18,488 nucleotides of DNA from Paracoccaceae bacterium. GTDB lineage: Bacteria; Pseudomonadota; Alphaproteobacteria; Rhodobacterales; Rhodobacteraceae. How positions within the stretch are numbered: position 1 is the first letter of the stretch; each line of letters opens with the position of its first letter. The position numbers and the translations under genes were made by a program. The stretch is taken from NCBI GenBank assembly GCA_003564655.1, contig PXES01000375.1, forward strand, positions 1-18,488, in the 5' to 3' direction. Positions 7,195-13,968 of the stretch are shown one piece after another. The notes below the pieces were generated by a model, which was given only the letters and a program-made list of their open reading frames with translations, was not told where the DNA came from and made no database searches.

Positions 7195-8010
7195 TCAGGG
7201 TTTCAAGCGATAACCGGTGCGCAGCCAGTGCCAGCCCAGAGCCATCACCCCCGCCAGCACCGCGACCACGATGGCAAGCCCGACCCAGGGCGAGGCATCC
7301 GACGCGCCGATCATGCCATAGCGCGCCCCGTCGATCAGGTAGAACACCGGGTTGAAGCGGCTGGCAAGCTCCAGAGTCGGGGGCAGCGTGGCTATGGAAT
7401 AGAAGGTGCCCGACAGAAAGGACAGCGGCACGACGACGAAATTGGTGATCGCCGCAATCTGGTCGAACTTGTTCGAGAAGATGCCCGCCGCGATGCCGAT
7501 GGCGCCCAGAAGTGCGGCCCCCAGCGTCAGGAACACCAGCAGCCACAGCGGATGCGCGACCCCCTGCCCCAGCAGCAGAGTCATTGCCGCGACGATCACC
7601 AGCCCCACGACCAGCCCGCGCACCACGCCGCCCGCCAGGTAGCCCAGCAGCAGTTCGGCGGGCGAGAGCGGCGGCATCAGCGTGTCGACGATATTACCCT
7701 GCACCTTGGAGATCACGATCGAGGACGAGGTATTGGCAAAGCTGTTCTGGATCACCGTCATCATCAGGATGCCCGGTGCCAGAAAGGCCAGGAACGGCAC
7801 GCCCATCACCTCGCCCCGTGCCGGGCCGATGGCCAGGGCGAAGATCGCGAGGAACAGCCCCGCCGTCACCAGCGGGGCCAGCAGGGTCTGTGTCCAGACG
7901 ACGACGAAGCGGCGGATCTCGCGATCGGCCAGCGCGGCAAGCCCCAGCCAGTTGACCCGCCCGAAGCGCCGGTCGCCCGGGCCGAAGCGGAGTGCGGTCT
8001 CGTCTGCCAT
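7195..8010 (-). CDS. ABC-2 type transporter permease
   Basis: This encodes 271 residues with about six hydrophobic segments and the typical ABC-2 membrane layout: an N-terminal cytoplasmic helix, then TM1 near residues 38-60, a conserved region around VQGNIVDTLMPPLSPAELL (about 103-121) that contacts the ATPase, and a C-terminal TM pair with FNPVFYLIDGARYG before the last helix. It resembles the YadH-type export permeases. The ribosome site AGGAGG lies 6 nt before the ATG at 8010. No ATPase gene is adjacent: the next gene upstream is gcrA on the other strand, and the next downstream is a cytochrome. The substrate is unknown. Confidence 0.88.
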   Translation of the reverse strand: MADETALRFGPGDRRFGRVNWLGLAALADREIRRFVVVWTQTLLAPLVTAGLFLAIFALAIGPARGEVMGVPFLAFLAPGILMMTVIQNSFANTSSSIVISKVQGNIVDTLMPPLSPAELLLGYLAGGVVRGLVVGLVIVAAMTLLLGQGVAHPLWLLVFLTLGAALLGAIGIAAGIFSNKFDQIAAITNFVVVPLSFLSGTFYSIATLPPTLELASRFNPVFYLIDGARYGMIGASDASPWVGLAIVVAVLAGVMALGWHWLRTGYRLKP

Positions 8011-8056
8011 GTCGGCCTCCTGTTGCGCGGGATGGCGGATTTGCGCTTGCTGCGAG

Positions 8057-8085
8057 TTGAACTTGCCCTGCCGCGGGTGTATTTC
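8057..8085 (+). promoter_or_regulatory. Predicted sigma-70 promoter of gcrA
   Basis: TTGAAC at 8057-8062 and TATTTC at 8080-8085 are separated by 17 nt. Transcription would start near 8092, leaving a leader of about 57 nt. I see no GANTC or CtrA-like site in the intergenic stretch 8011-8148. Confidence 0.5.
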
Positions 8086-8148
8086 AAGGCCGCGCCCGCG
8101 ACAATGGGCTGCGCGCCACCCTGCCCTGTCCACCTGCCGGAGAAGATT

Positions 8149-8787
8149 ATGTCCTGGACCGACGAGCGTGTGGAACTGCTCAAGAAGATGTGGAACGAGG
8201 GGCATTCGGCCTCGCAGATCGCCAAGGAGCTGGGCGGCGTGACCCGCAATGCCGTGATCGGCAAGGTGCACCGTCTTGGCCTGTCGAACCGCAATGGCGG
8301 CGAGTCCGAGGCCGCGCCCCCGCCGCCCGAAGCCGCGACGCCGCAGCCCGAGGCCCCGGTTGTCGATCTGGCCCAGGCGAAGGCGGCGCGCGAAGCGTCG
8401 CGCGCCCGCAACCCGGTCGCCGAGCCCGAAGCGACCGCCGACAGGCTGCCGACCGAAGAGGTCCCCGCCCCGGCCGAAAAGGAGGTGGTCGAGCAAAGCT
8501 ACACGCCGCGCCCGATCACGCCCGCCGGGCAGCCGCTGCCGCCGCAGCCCTCGACCAACGAGATTGACCCTGCGGCGCTGGCCACAGTGCGCGAGGTCGA
8601 AAAGACCGCCCGCAAGCTGTCGCTGATGGAGTTGACCGAGCGGACCTGCAAATGGCCGATCGGCGACCCGGCGACCAATGAGTTCTGGTTTTGCGGTCTG
8701 CCCGTGGCGCCCGGCAAGCCCTATTGCGAGGCGCATGTCGCCGTCGCCTTCCAGCCGATGAACACCCGGCGCGACCGCCGCCGCTGA
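8149..8787 (+). CDS. gcrA: GcrA cell-cycle regulator
   Basis: This encodes 212 residues. The N-terminal helix-turn-helix (MSWTDERVELLKKMW, then ASQIAKELGGVTRNAVIGKVHRLGL, residues 1-45) is diagnostic for GcrA. A Pro/Ala/Glu-rich linker of about 110 residues follows, longer than I recall for Caulobacter GcrA. The C-terminal sigma-interacting region has CKWPIGDP, FCG and YCEAH motifs; Cys167, Cys182, Cys193 and His196 could form a metal site. GcrA binds the housekeeping sigma factor and stimulates promoters bearing methylated GANTC sites made by CcrM. The ATG at 8149 has a GGAGA site upstream; the open frame extends far upstream without coding sense. Identity is near certain; the metal site is a guess. 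Confidence 0.96.
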   Translation: MSWTDERVELLKKMWNEGHSASQIAKELGGVTRNAVIGKVHRLGLSNRNGGESEAAPPPPEAATPQPEAPVVDLAQAKAAREASRARNPVAEPEATADRLPTEEVPAPAEKEVVEQSYTPRPITPAGQPLPPQPSTNEIDPAALATVREVEKTARKLSLMELTERTCKWPIGDPATNEFWFCGLPVAPGKPYCEAHVAVAFQPMNTRRDRRR

Positions 8788-8797
8788 CCGAGGGCAA

Positions 8798-8826
8798 TTG
8801 ACGCTGGCAGCGCGCTTGCCTACGAC
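8798..8826 (+). promoter_or_regulatory. Predicted sigma-70 promoter of the M24 peptidase gene
   Basis: TTGACG at 8798-8803 (5 of 6 consensus bases) and TACGAC at 8821-8826 lie 17 nt apart. Transcription would start near 8833, giving a leader of about 29 nt. Confidence 0.5.
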
Positions 8827-8861
8827 TGGGGTAATCCCCTTGTTCGCAGGTCGCGCCCCCC

Positions 8862-10673
8862 ATGCTTCAGTCCTTTGACGCCACCACCCGCCCGGCGGAC
8901 GGCCCGCCGCGCCTGCGTGCCTTGCGCGCGGCTATCGAGGCACTTGGCGTGCAGGGGTGGCTGGCGCCGCGCAGTGACGCGCATCAGGGCGAGTATGTCG
9001 CCCCCTGTGACGAGCGGTTGGCCTGGCTGACCGGCTTCACCGGCTCGGCGGGGTTCTGCATCGTGCTGCCCGAGGTCGCGGGGCTGTTCGTCGATGGCCG
9101 CTACCGCGTGCAGGCGCGGCTGCAATGCGCCCCCGACTTCACAGTGGTTCCCTGGCCCGACACCAAACCCGGCGACTGGCTGCGCGAGGTCTGCGTGGGT
9201 GAAACCGTGATCGGCTTCGACCCGTGGCTGCACACGCCCGACGAAATCGAGACGCTGGAGCGCGCGCTCAAGGGCAGTGGCATCACGTTGCAGCGGCTGG
9301 AAAACCAGATCGACCCGCTCTGGACCGACCGCCCCGGGCCGCCCATGGGCCGCGTCTTCGCCCAGCCCGAGGCGCTGGCGGGGCTGTCAGGTGCGGCGAA
9401 GCGCGAGACGATCGCCGGCGCCCTGCGTGCGGCCGGGCAGCGCGCGGCCGTGCTGACCCAGCCCGACAGCCTGTGCTGGCTGACCAATCTGCGCGGCGCC
9501 GACCTGCCGCGCCTGCCGGTGATGCAGGCTTTCGGGATCATCCATGACGACGGGCGGCTGGACCTTTTCGCGCATGTCGCCAAATTCACCGGTGTGACGC
9601 TGGAGGACGGTGTCCATCTGCGCCCGCCCGAAGCCTTCGAGCCCGCGCTGCGCACGCTGCAAGGCCCGGTGCGGCTGGACAAGTCCACTGTGCCGCTGCG
9701 CCTGCTGGACGCGCTGCGCGAGGCGGGCGTCACCATGGCCTTCGGCCAGGACCCCTGCGCGCGGCCCAAGGCCTGCAAGACCGAGGCCGAGCTTGCCGGC
9801 GCCCGCGCCGCGCATCTGCGCGACGGGGCGGCCATGGCGGCCTTCCTGTGCTGGCTCGACGCGCAATCCGAGCAGATCGTCAATGATCCCGAGCATGTGC
9901 TGACCGAGATCGACATCGCCCGACATCTGGAAGCGGCCCGCGCCCGCGACAGCCAGCTTGTCGATCTGGCCTTTGACACGATCTCGGGCTCGGGGCCGAA
10001 TGGGGCGATCATCCACTACCGCGTGACGGAAGACAGCAACCGCCGCCTCATCGCAGGCGATCTGATGCTGGTCGATTCGGGCGCGCAATACCGCGACGGG
10101 ACGACCGACATCACCCGCACCGTCGCCATTGGCCCGGTGGGCACGCTGGAGGCTCAGTGTTTCACCCGCGTGTTGCAGGGCATGATCGCGCTGTCACGCG
10201 CGCGCTTCCCGCGCGGCGTGGCGGGCGGGCATCTGGACGCGCTGGCGCGCTATCCGCTGTGGCTGGCGGGGCTTGATTACGATCACGGCACCGGGCATGG
10301 CGTCGGGTCTTTCCTGTCAGTGCATGAAGGGCCGCAGCGGCTGTCGCGCATCTCGACCGAGGTGCTGGCCGACGGGATGATCCTGTCGAACGAGCCCGGC
10401 TATTATCGCGAGGGGCGCTTCGGCATCCGCATCGAGAACCTGGTGGTCGTGCGCGCGGGCGAGCCGCCCGAGGGCGGCGATGCGCGCGACTGGCTGGAAT
10501 TCGAGACGCTGACCCTCGCCCCCATCGACCGCCGCCTGATCCTGCGCGAAATGCTCTCGCCGGGCGAGCGGGCGTGGCTTGACGCCTATCACGCGCGGGT
10601 GCTGACGCTGCTGCGCCCGCTGGTCGATACGCAGACCGCTGTCTGGCTCGAGACAGCCTGCGCCCCGCTCTGA
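8862..10673 (+). CDS. M24-family Xaa-Pro aminopeptidase (aminopeptidase P)
   Basis: This encodes a 603-residue cytoplasmic metallopeptidase that removes an N-terminal residue preceding proline. Two creatinase-type N-terminal domains (about residues 15-320) precede the pita-bread catalytic domain. The dimetal ligands are all identifiable: Asp405, Asp416 (spacing 11 as in aminopeptidase P), His479 (GTGHGVG), Glu511 (SNEPGYY) and Glu525 (RIENL), and the assisting His is in SVHEGP. The length of about 600 fits the long eukaryote-like three-domain form rather than E. coli PepP (about 440). The ATG at 8862 has only a weak AGG upstream, but the N-terminal sequence aligns sensibly with the family. 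No signal peptide is seen. It has its own predicted promoter. Confidence 0.94.
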   Translation: MLQSFDATTRPADGPPRLRALRAAIEALGVQGWLAPRSDAHQGEYVAPCDERLAWLTGFTGSAGFCIVLPEVAGLFVDGRYRVQARLQCAPDFTVVPWPDTKPGDWLREVCVGETVIGFDPWLHTPDEIETLERALKGSGITLQRLENQIDPLWTDRPGPPMGRVFAQPEALAGLSGAAKRETIAGALRAAGQRAAVLTQPDSLCWLTNLRGADLPRLPVMQAFGIIHDDGRLDLFAHVAKFTGVTLEDGVHLRPPEAFEPALRTLQGPVRLDKSTVPLRLLDALREAGVTMAFGQDPCARPKACKTEAELAGARAAHLRDGAAMAAFLCWLDAQSEQIVNDPEHVLTEIDIARHLEAARARDSQLVDLAFDTISGSGPNGAIIHYRVTEDSNRRLIAGDLMLVDSGAQYRDGTTDITRTVAIGPVGTLEAQCFTRVLQGMIALSRARFPRGVAGGHLDALARYPLWLAGLDYDHGTGHGVGSFLSVHEGPQRLSRISTEVLADGMILSNEPGYYREGRFGIRIENLVVVRAGEPPEGGDARDWLEFETLTLAPIDRRLILREMLSPGERAWLDAYHARVLTLLRPLVDTQTAVWLETACAPL

Positions 10674-10795
10674 GCAACACGCGCGGGCTTTGCGTTCGCC
10701 GCTGTTTCCTGCAATAGTGCCGCCCGAGGCGCCTGCGCAGGGCTCGTGGCCGGGCCTGCCCACCCCCCTGCGCGCATGAACCGAGGACAGGAAAG

Positions 10796-11134
10796 ATGAG
10801 CCAATTGAAGATTTACCCCGCAGCGGGCACCTGGTCCGTTCGCGCCAATGGCGCCGTGATCGGCGAAAGCACCCGCGCGCTGGAAGTGCTGCACCGCGAC
10901 TACCCGTTCGTGATCTATTTTCCGCGCGAGGATATCGCCAGCGCCGTACTCGACCCCTCGGACCGTCAATTTGTCTGTGATGACCGGGGCGAGGGCGAGT
11001 ATTTCCATGTCTCGAGCCCCGAGGGCGTGATCTTGAATGCGGGCTACACCCTGACCGCGCCGACCGAGGCTGCCGCGCAGCTGCGCGGCTACCTCGCCTT
11101 TGACGCCGCAAAGGTCACGGTCGAGCGGATCTGA
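10796..11134 (+). CDS. DUF427-domain protein
   Basis: This encodes 112 residues, essentially one DUF427 domain (Pfam PF04248), a small beta-rich fold of unknown function. Recognisable features are the Trp-containing N-terminal strand, the YFPREDI motif near residues 41-47, and the Asp/Arg-rich turn before YFHVSS. No membrane segment, cofactor motif or signal peptide is visible. An AGGACAGGAAAG ribosome site precedes the ATG. The 122-nt gap before it contains a weak possible promoter (TTGCGT then AATAGT, spacing 17). The gene is monocistronic: the hairpin at 11157-11181 and a convergent reductase gene follow. The function is unknown. Confidence 0.85.
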   Translation: MSQLKIYPAAGTWSVRANGAVIGESTRALEVLHRDYPFVIYFPREDIASAVLDPSDRQFVCDDRGEGEYFHVSSPEGVILNAGYTLTAPTEAAAQLRGYLAFDAAKVTVERI

Positions 11135-11156
11135 ATCAGCTTCGGGCGCATGGGTC

Positions 11157-11181
11157 TCGCCGGGGGCACCGCCCCCGGCGA
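11157..11181. terminator. Bidirectional hairpin between the DUF427 and FMN reductase genes
   Basis: CGCCGGGGGC (11158-11167) pairs perfectly with GCCCCCGGCG (11171-11180) around a 3-nt loop, extended by one T-A pair to 11 bp. It sits 22 nt after one stop codon and 13 nt before the other, between convergent genes. There is no T run, so it may act as a barrier or RNA-stabilising hairpin rather than as a textbook terminator. Confidence 0.6.
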
Positions 11182-11193
11182 AGGACATCCCGA

Positions 11194-11784
11194 TCAGGCG
11201 GCGCGCGCGGTCATCGTGGCGCGCGTCCACCACGCCAACTCGTCCAGCATCGCATCGGCGGACCCGCCGATCGAGCCCTCGATCTCGGACAGCGGCTTCG
11301 GGTCGCCCCCCAGCGGATGCACGGCGAAGAAATCACCGCCGCCAATATGCACGGCCGACCGGGTCGCGGCCATCTGCAGCTCTATCCCTATGGTGCGCAG
11401 ATGCTCTGCCGCGCGCGTGCCCCCGACCGAGCCGTAGCTGACGATGCCGAACGCCTTGCGGTTCCACTCGACATAGGCCTGATCGAGCGCGTTCTTCAGC
11501 GCCCCGGGGATCGACCGATTGTATTCCGGCGTCACGAAGATGAAGCCGTCAAAGCGGGCCAGCGCCTGCTGCCATTTGCGCGCGCTGCTGTCTTCGCTGG
11601 GCATCCACGCGTTCGAGGCGGCCTCGTTGAACAGCGGCAGGTCGAAATCGCGCAGGTCGAGCAGTTCGACCTCCCAGCCGCCCCGGGCGCGGGCGCGATC
11701 GAGGATCCATTGCGCGGGCGTGTCGCCGAAGCGCGAGTCGCGGGTGGCGCCGAGGATCACGGCGATTTTCGGGGTGGTGGTCAT
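11194..11784 (-). CDS. NADPH-dependent FMN reductase family protein
   Basis: This 196-residue flavodoxin-like protein is of the NADPH-dependent FMN reductase family (related to chromate and azo reductases). The phosphate-binding loop GATRDSRFGD is at residues 12-21 and the flavin-contacting motif PEYNRSIPGALKNALD at 84-99. It probably reduces quinones, flavins or metal oxyanions with NAD(P)H in the cytoplasm; the substrate cannot be read from sequence. A CAGGAGA ribosome site precedes the ATG at 11784. The gene is divergent from cobT (156-nt gap) and convergent with the DUF427 gene. The family is certain, the specific activity is not. Confidence 0.92.
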   Translation of the reverse strand: MTTTPKIAVILGATRDSRFGDTPAQWILDRARARGGWEVELLDLRDFDLPLFNEAASNAWMPSEDSSARKWQQALARFDGFIFVTPEYNRSIPGALKNALDQAYVEWNRKAFGIVSYGSVGGTRAAEHLRTIGIELQMAATRSAVHIGGGDFFAVHPLGGDPKPLSEIEGSIGGSADAMLDELAWWTRATMTARAA

Positions 11785-11940
11785 GGTTGGTCTCCTGATG
11801 AGCGTGAATTACGGGGGGAGAAATGCGCCCACGGTGCGGCGAATGAAACGCCGATGCCCGCACAGGGTCTGTGCGCGGCTTTCTTTCCGTGCCGCGCTGG
11901 GCTATTCCCTTGCCCAGACCCCGCAGGTGAGCCGCCACGC

Positions 11941-13812
11941 ATGAGCCGCAACGACAATCCCGCCGATCCGTTCAAGAAAGCCCTCTCCGAGGCGTCGCGC
12001 AGCATGGCCGATGCGCGCGATCTGACCGTGACCTACTCGGTCGATCCACCGGGGATGAGCGGCGACACCATGCGCCTGCCGCAGGTCACCCGCCGCATGA
12101 CCCGCGACGAGGTGATGCTGGCGCGCGGCACCGCCGATGCGCTGGCGCTGCGCCACCGGTTCCACGACGCCCCCACCCATGCGCGCTACATGCCGCAGGG
12201 CCAGATGGCGCGCGACCTGTATCAGGCGATGGAAGACGCCCGGTGCGAGGCCGTGGGCGCGCGGCACATGCCCGGCACCTCGACCAATATCGACGCGCGC
12301 ATCGCGCATGAGGCGACGCGCAAGGGCTATGCGCAGATCCGCGACCGGCAGGATGCGCCCTTGCCCGTGGCGGCGGGCTACATGATCCGCCAGCTGGCCA
12401 CCGGACGCGCCCTGCCCGAGGGGGCTGACCATGTCCTCGATCTGTGGCGCAGCTTCATCGAGGAGCGCAGCGGCCAGACGCTCGAGACACTGGAAGACAC
12501 GCTGGCCGATCAGGCCGAATTCGCGAAGCTGGCGCGCCAGATGATCGCCGATCTGGGCTATGGCGACCAGTTGGGCGAGGATCCCGACGACACCGGCGAG
12601 GAAGACGAGGGCAACGACGATTCCGCCGAGGAGGAACCCGACGCCCCCGAAAACCCCGACAGCGCGGGCGAGGAAGAGGACACCAGCGACGACGACAGCG
12701 CCGAGGACTCCGCCGCCTCGGACAGCGCGCAGGCCGATGTCGCGCCCGATGACAGTGACGAGGACGAGATGGCGGATGCGACCGAGCTGCCCGAGGGCGA
12801 GGCCCCGCTCGAGCCGCCCCCGCCCCCGCCGCATTCCGAGGCCAGCCCCGACTACAAGGTTTTCGCGACCGCCTTCGACGAGGAGTTGCGTGCCGAGGAT
12901 CTGGCCGAACCGGCAGAGCTCGAGAGGTTGCGCGCCTATCTCGACCAGCAGCTCGAGCCGCTGAAGGGTGCGGTGTCGCGGCTCGCCAACAAGCTGCAGC
13001 GCCGCCTTCAGGCGCAGCAGAACCGGTCCTGGAATTTCGATCTCGAGGAAGGCATCCTCGATGCCGGGCGGCTGGCGCGGGTGGTGGCCAACCCGACCAC
13101 GCCGCTGTCCTTCAAGCAGGAAACCGATACCGAGTTCCGCGACACGATCGTCACGCTGCTTCTGGACAATTCCGGCTCGATGCGCGGGCGACCGATCAGC
13201 ATTGCCGCGATCTGCGCCGATGTGCTGGCGCGCACGCTCGAGCGGTGCAGCGTCAAGGTCGAGATCCTTGGCTTCACGACGCGGGCCTGGAAAGGCGGGC
13301 AATCGCGCGAACGCTGGCTGGCCGAGGGGCGCACCCCGCAGCCGGGGCGGCTCAATGATCTGCGCCACATCATCTACAAGCACGCCGATGCCCCCTGGCG
13401 CCGGGTGCGCCCCAATCTGGGGCTGATGATGAAAGAGGGGCTGTTGAAAGAGAATATCGACGGCGAGGCGCTGGAATGGGCGCACCGCCGGATGCTCGCC
13501 CGCCCCGAGGCGCGGCGCATCCTGATGGTCATCTCGGACGGGGCGCCGGTGGATGATTCGACCCTGTCGGTGAACCCGGCGAACTACCTCGAGAAGCATC
13601 TGCGCGACGTGATCGCCATGGTCGAGCGGCGCAAGCAGGTCGAGTTGCTGGCCATCGGCATCGGCCATGACGTGACACGCTATTACGAGCGCGCGGTGAC
13701 GATCACCGATGTCGAACAGCTTGCCGGCGCGATGACCGAGCAACTCGCGGCGCTGTTCGACAAGGACCCGCGCGCGCGCGCCCGTTTCGCGGGGCTGCGC
13801 CGCGCGATCTGA
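11941..13812 (+). CDS. cobT: Aerobic cobaltochelatase subunit CobT
   Basis: This encodes 623 residues, close to the length of characterised CobT. With CobS (an AAA+ ATPase) and CobN, CobT inserts cobalt into hydrogenobyrinic acid a,c-diamide in the aerobic route to vitamin B12. Domains in order are an N-terminal region (1-205), a strongly acidic Asp/Glu/Ser linker (about 210-290), a helical region, and a C-terminal von Willebrand factor A domain with the MIDAS motif DNSGSM starting at Asp409. The start MSRNDNPADPFKKAL is the family's normal N-terminus, so the longer open frame upstream is not used. CobS is not adjacent. A weak promoter (TATTCC at 11903-11908) is possible. The 156-bp gap to the reductase shows nothing else clear. 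Confidence 0.97.
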   Translation: MSRNDNPADPFKKALSEASRSMADARDLTVTYSVDPPGMSGDTMRLPQVTRRMTRDEVMLARGTADALALRHRFHDAPTHARYMPQGQMARDLYQAMEDARCEAVGARHMPGTSTNIDARIAHEATRKGYAQIRDRQDAPLPVAAGYMIRQLATGRALPEGADHVLDLWRSFIEERSGQTLETLEDTLADQAEFAKLARQMIADLGYGDQLGEDPDDTGEEDEGNDDSAEEEPDAPENPDSAGEEEDTSDDDSAEDSAASDSAQADVAPDDSDEDEMADATELPEGEAPLEPPPPPPHSEASPDYKVFATAFDEELRAEDLAEPAELERLRAYLDQQLEPLKGAVSRLANKLQRRLQAQQNRSWNFDLEEGILDAGRLARVVANPTTPLSFKQETDTEFRDTIVTLLLDNSGSMRGRPISIAAICADVLARTLERCSVKVEILGFTTRAWKGGQSRERWLAEGRTPQPGRLNDLRHIIYKHADAPWRRVRPNLGLMMKEGLLKENIDGEALEWAHRRMLARPEARRILMVISDGAPVDDSTLSVNPANYLEKHLRDVIAMVERRKQVELLAIGIGHDVTRYYERAVTITDVEQLAGAMTEQLAALFDKDPRARARFAGLRRAI

Positions 13813-13841
13813 CAGCGGGCCCCGCCGCAGCGGCCCGGCCC

Positions 13842-13863
13842 GCCAATGCGCCTGCGCATTGGC
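13842..13863 (+). terminator. Perfect hairpin after cobT
   Basis: GCCAATGCG (13842-13850) pairs with CGCATTGGC (13855-13863) around the tetraloop CCTG. A second inverted repeat, GGCCCGCC (13837-13844) with GGCGGGCC (13893-13900), encloses it and would compete for the same bases. It lies 30 nt after the cobT stop. No T run follows, but the position fits a transcription-end structure before the ABC-F gene. Confidence 0.55.
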
Positions 13864-13968
13864 AGCGCCCATGAAGGGCATTTGGGTGGGTGGGCGGGCC
13901 CTGAATGGGCGCTTCTCTTCTGCCCGCCAGCGCTTGACCTTGCCGGTGCGAGCAGGCACCTGTCACCC

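Noticed and set aside
11317..11940. Upstream extension of the cobT reading frame
   Set aside because: The extension runs antisense through the FMN reductase gene; the family N-terminus begins at 11941.
11902..13959. 685-codon minus-strand open frame opposite cobT
   Set aside because: It is a shadow of cobT; the translation shows no domain and no start signal.
13934..13962. TTGACC (13934-13939) as the -35 of an ABC-F promoter giving a leaderless start at 13969
   Set aside because: The -35 is good, but the -10 at 17-nt spacing (CACCTG) matches the consensus at only one position, so I do not annotate it.
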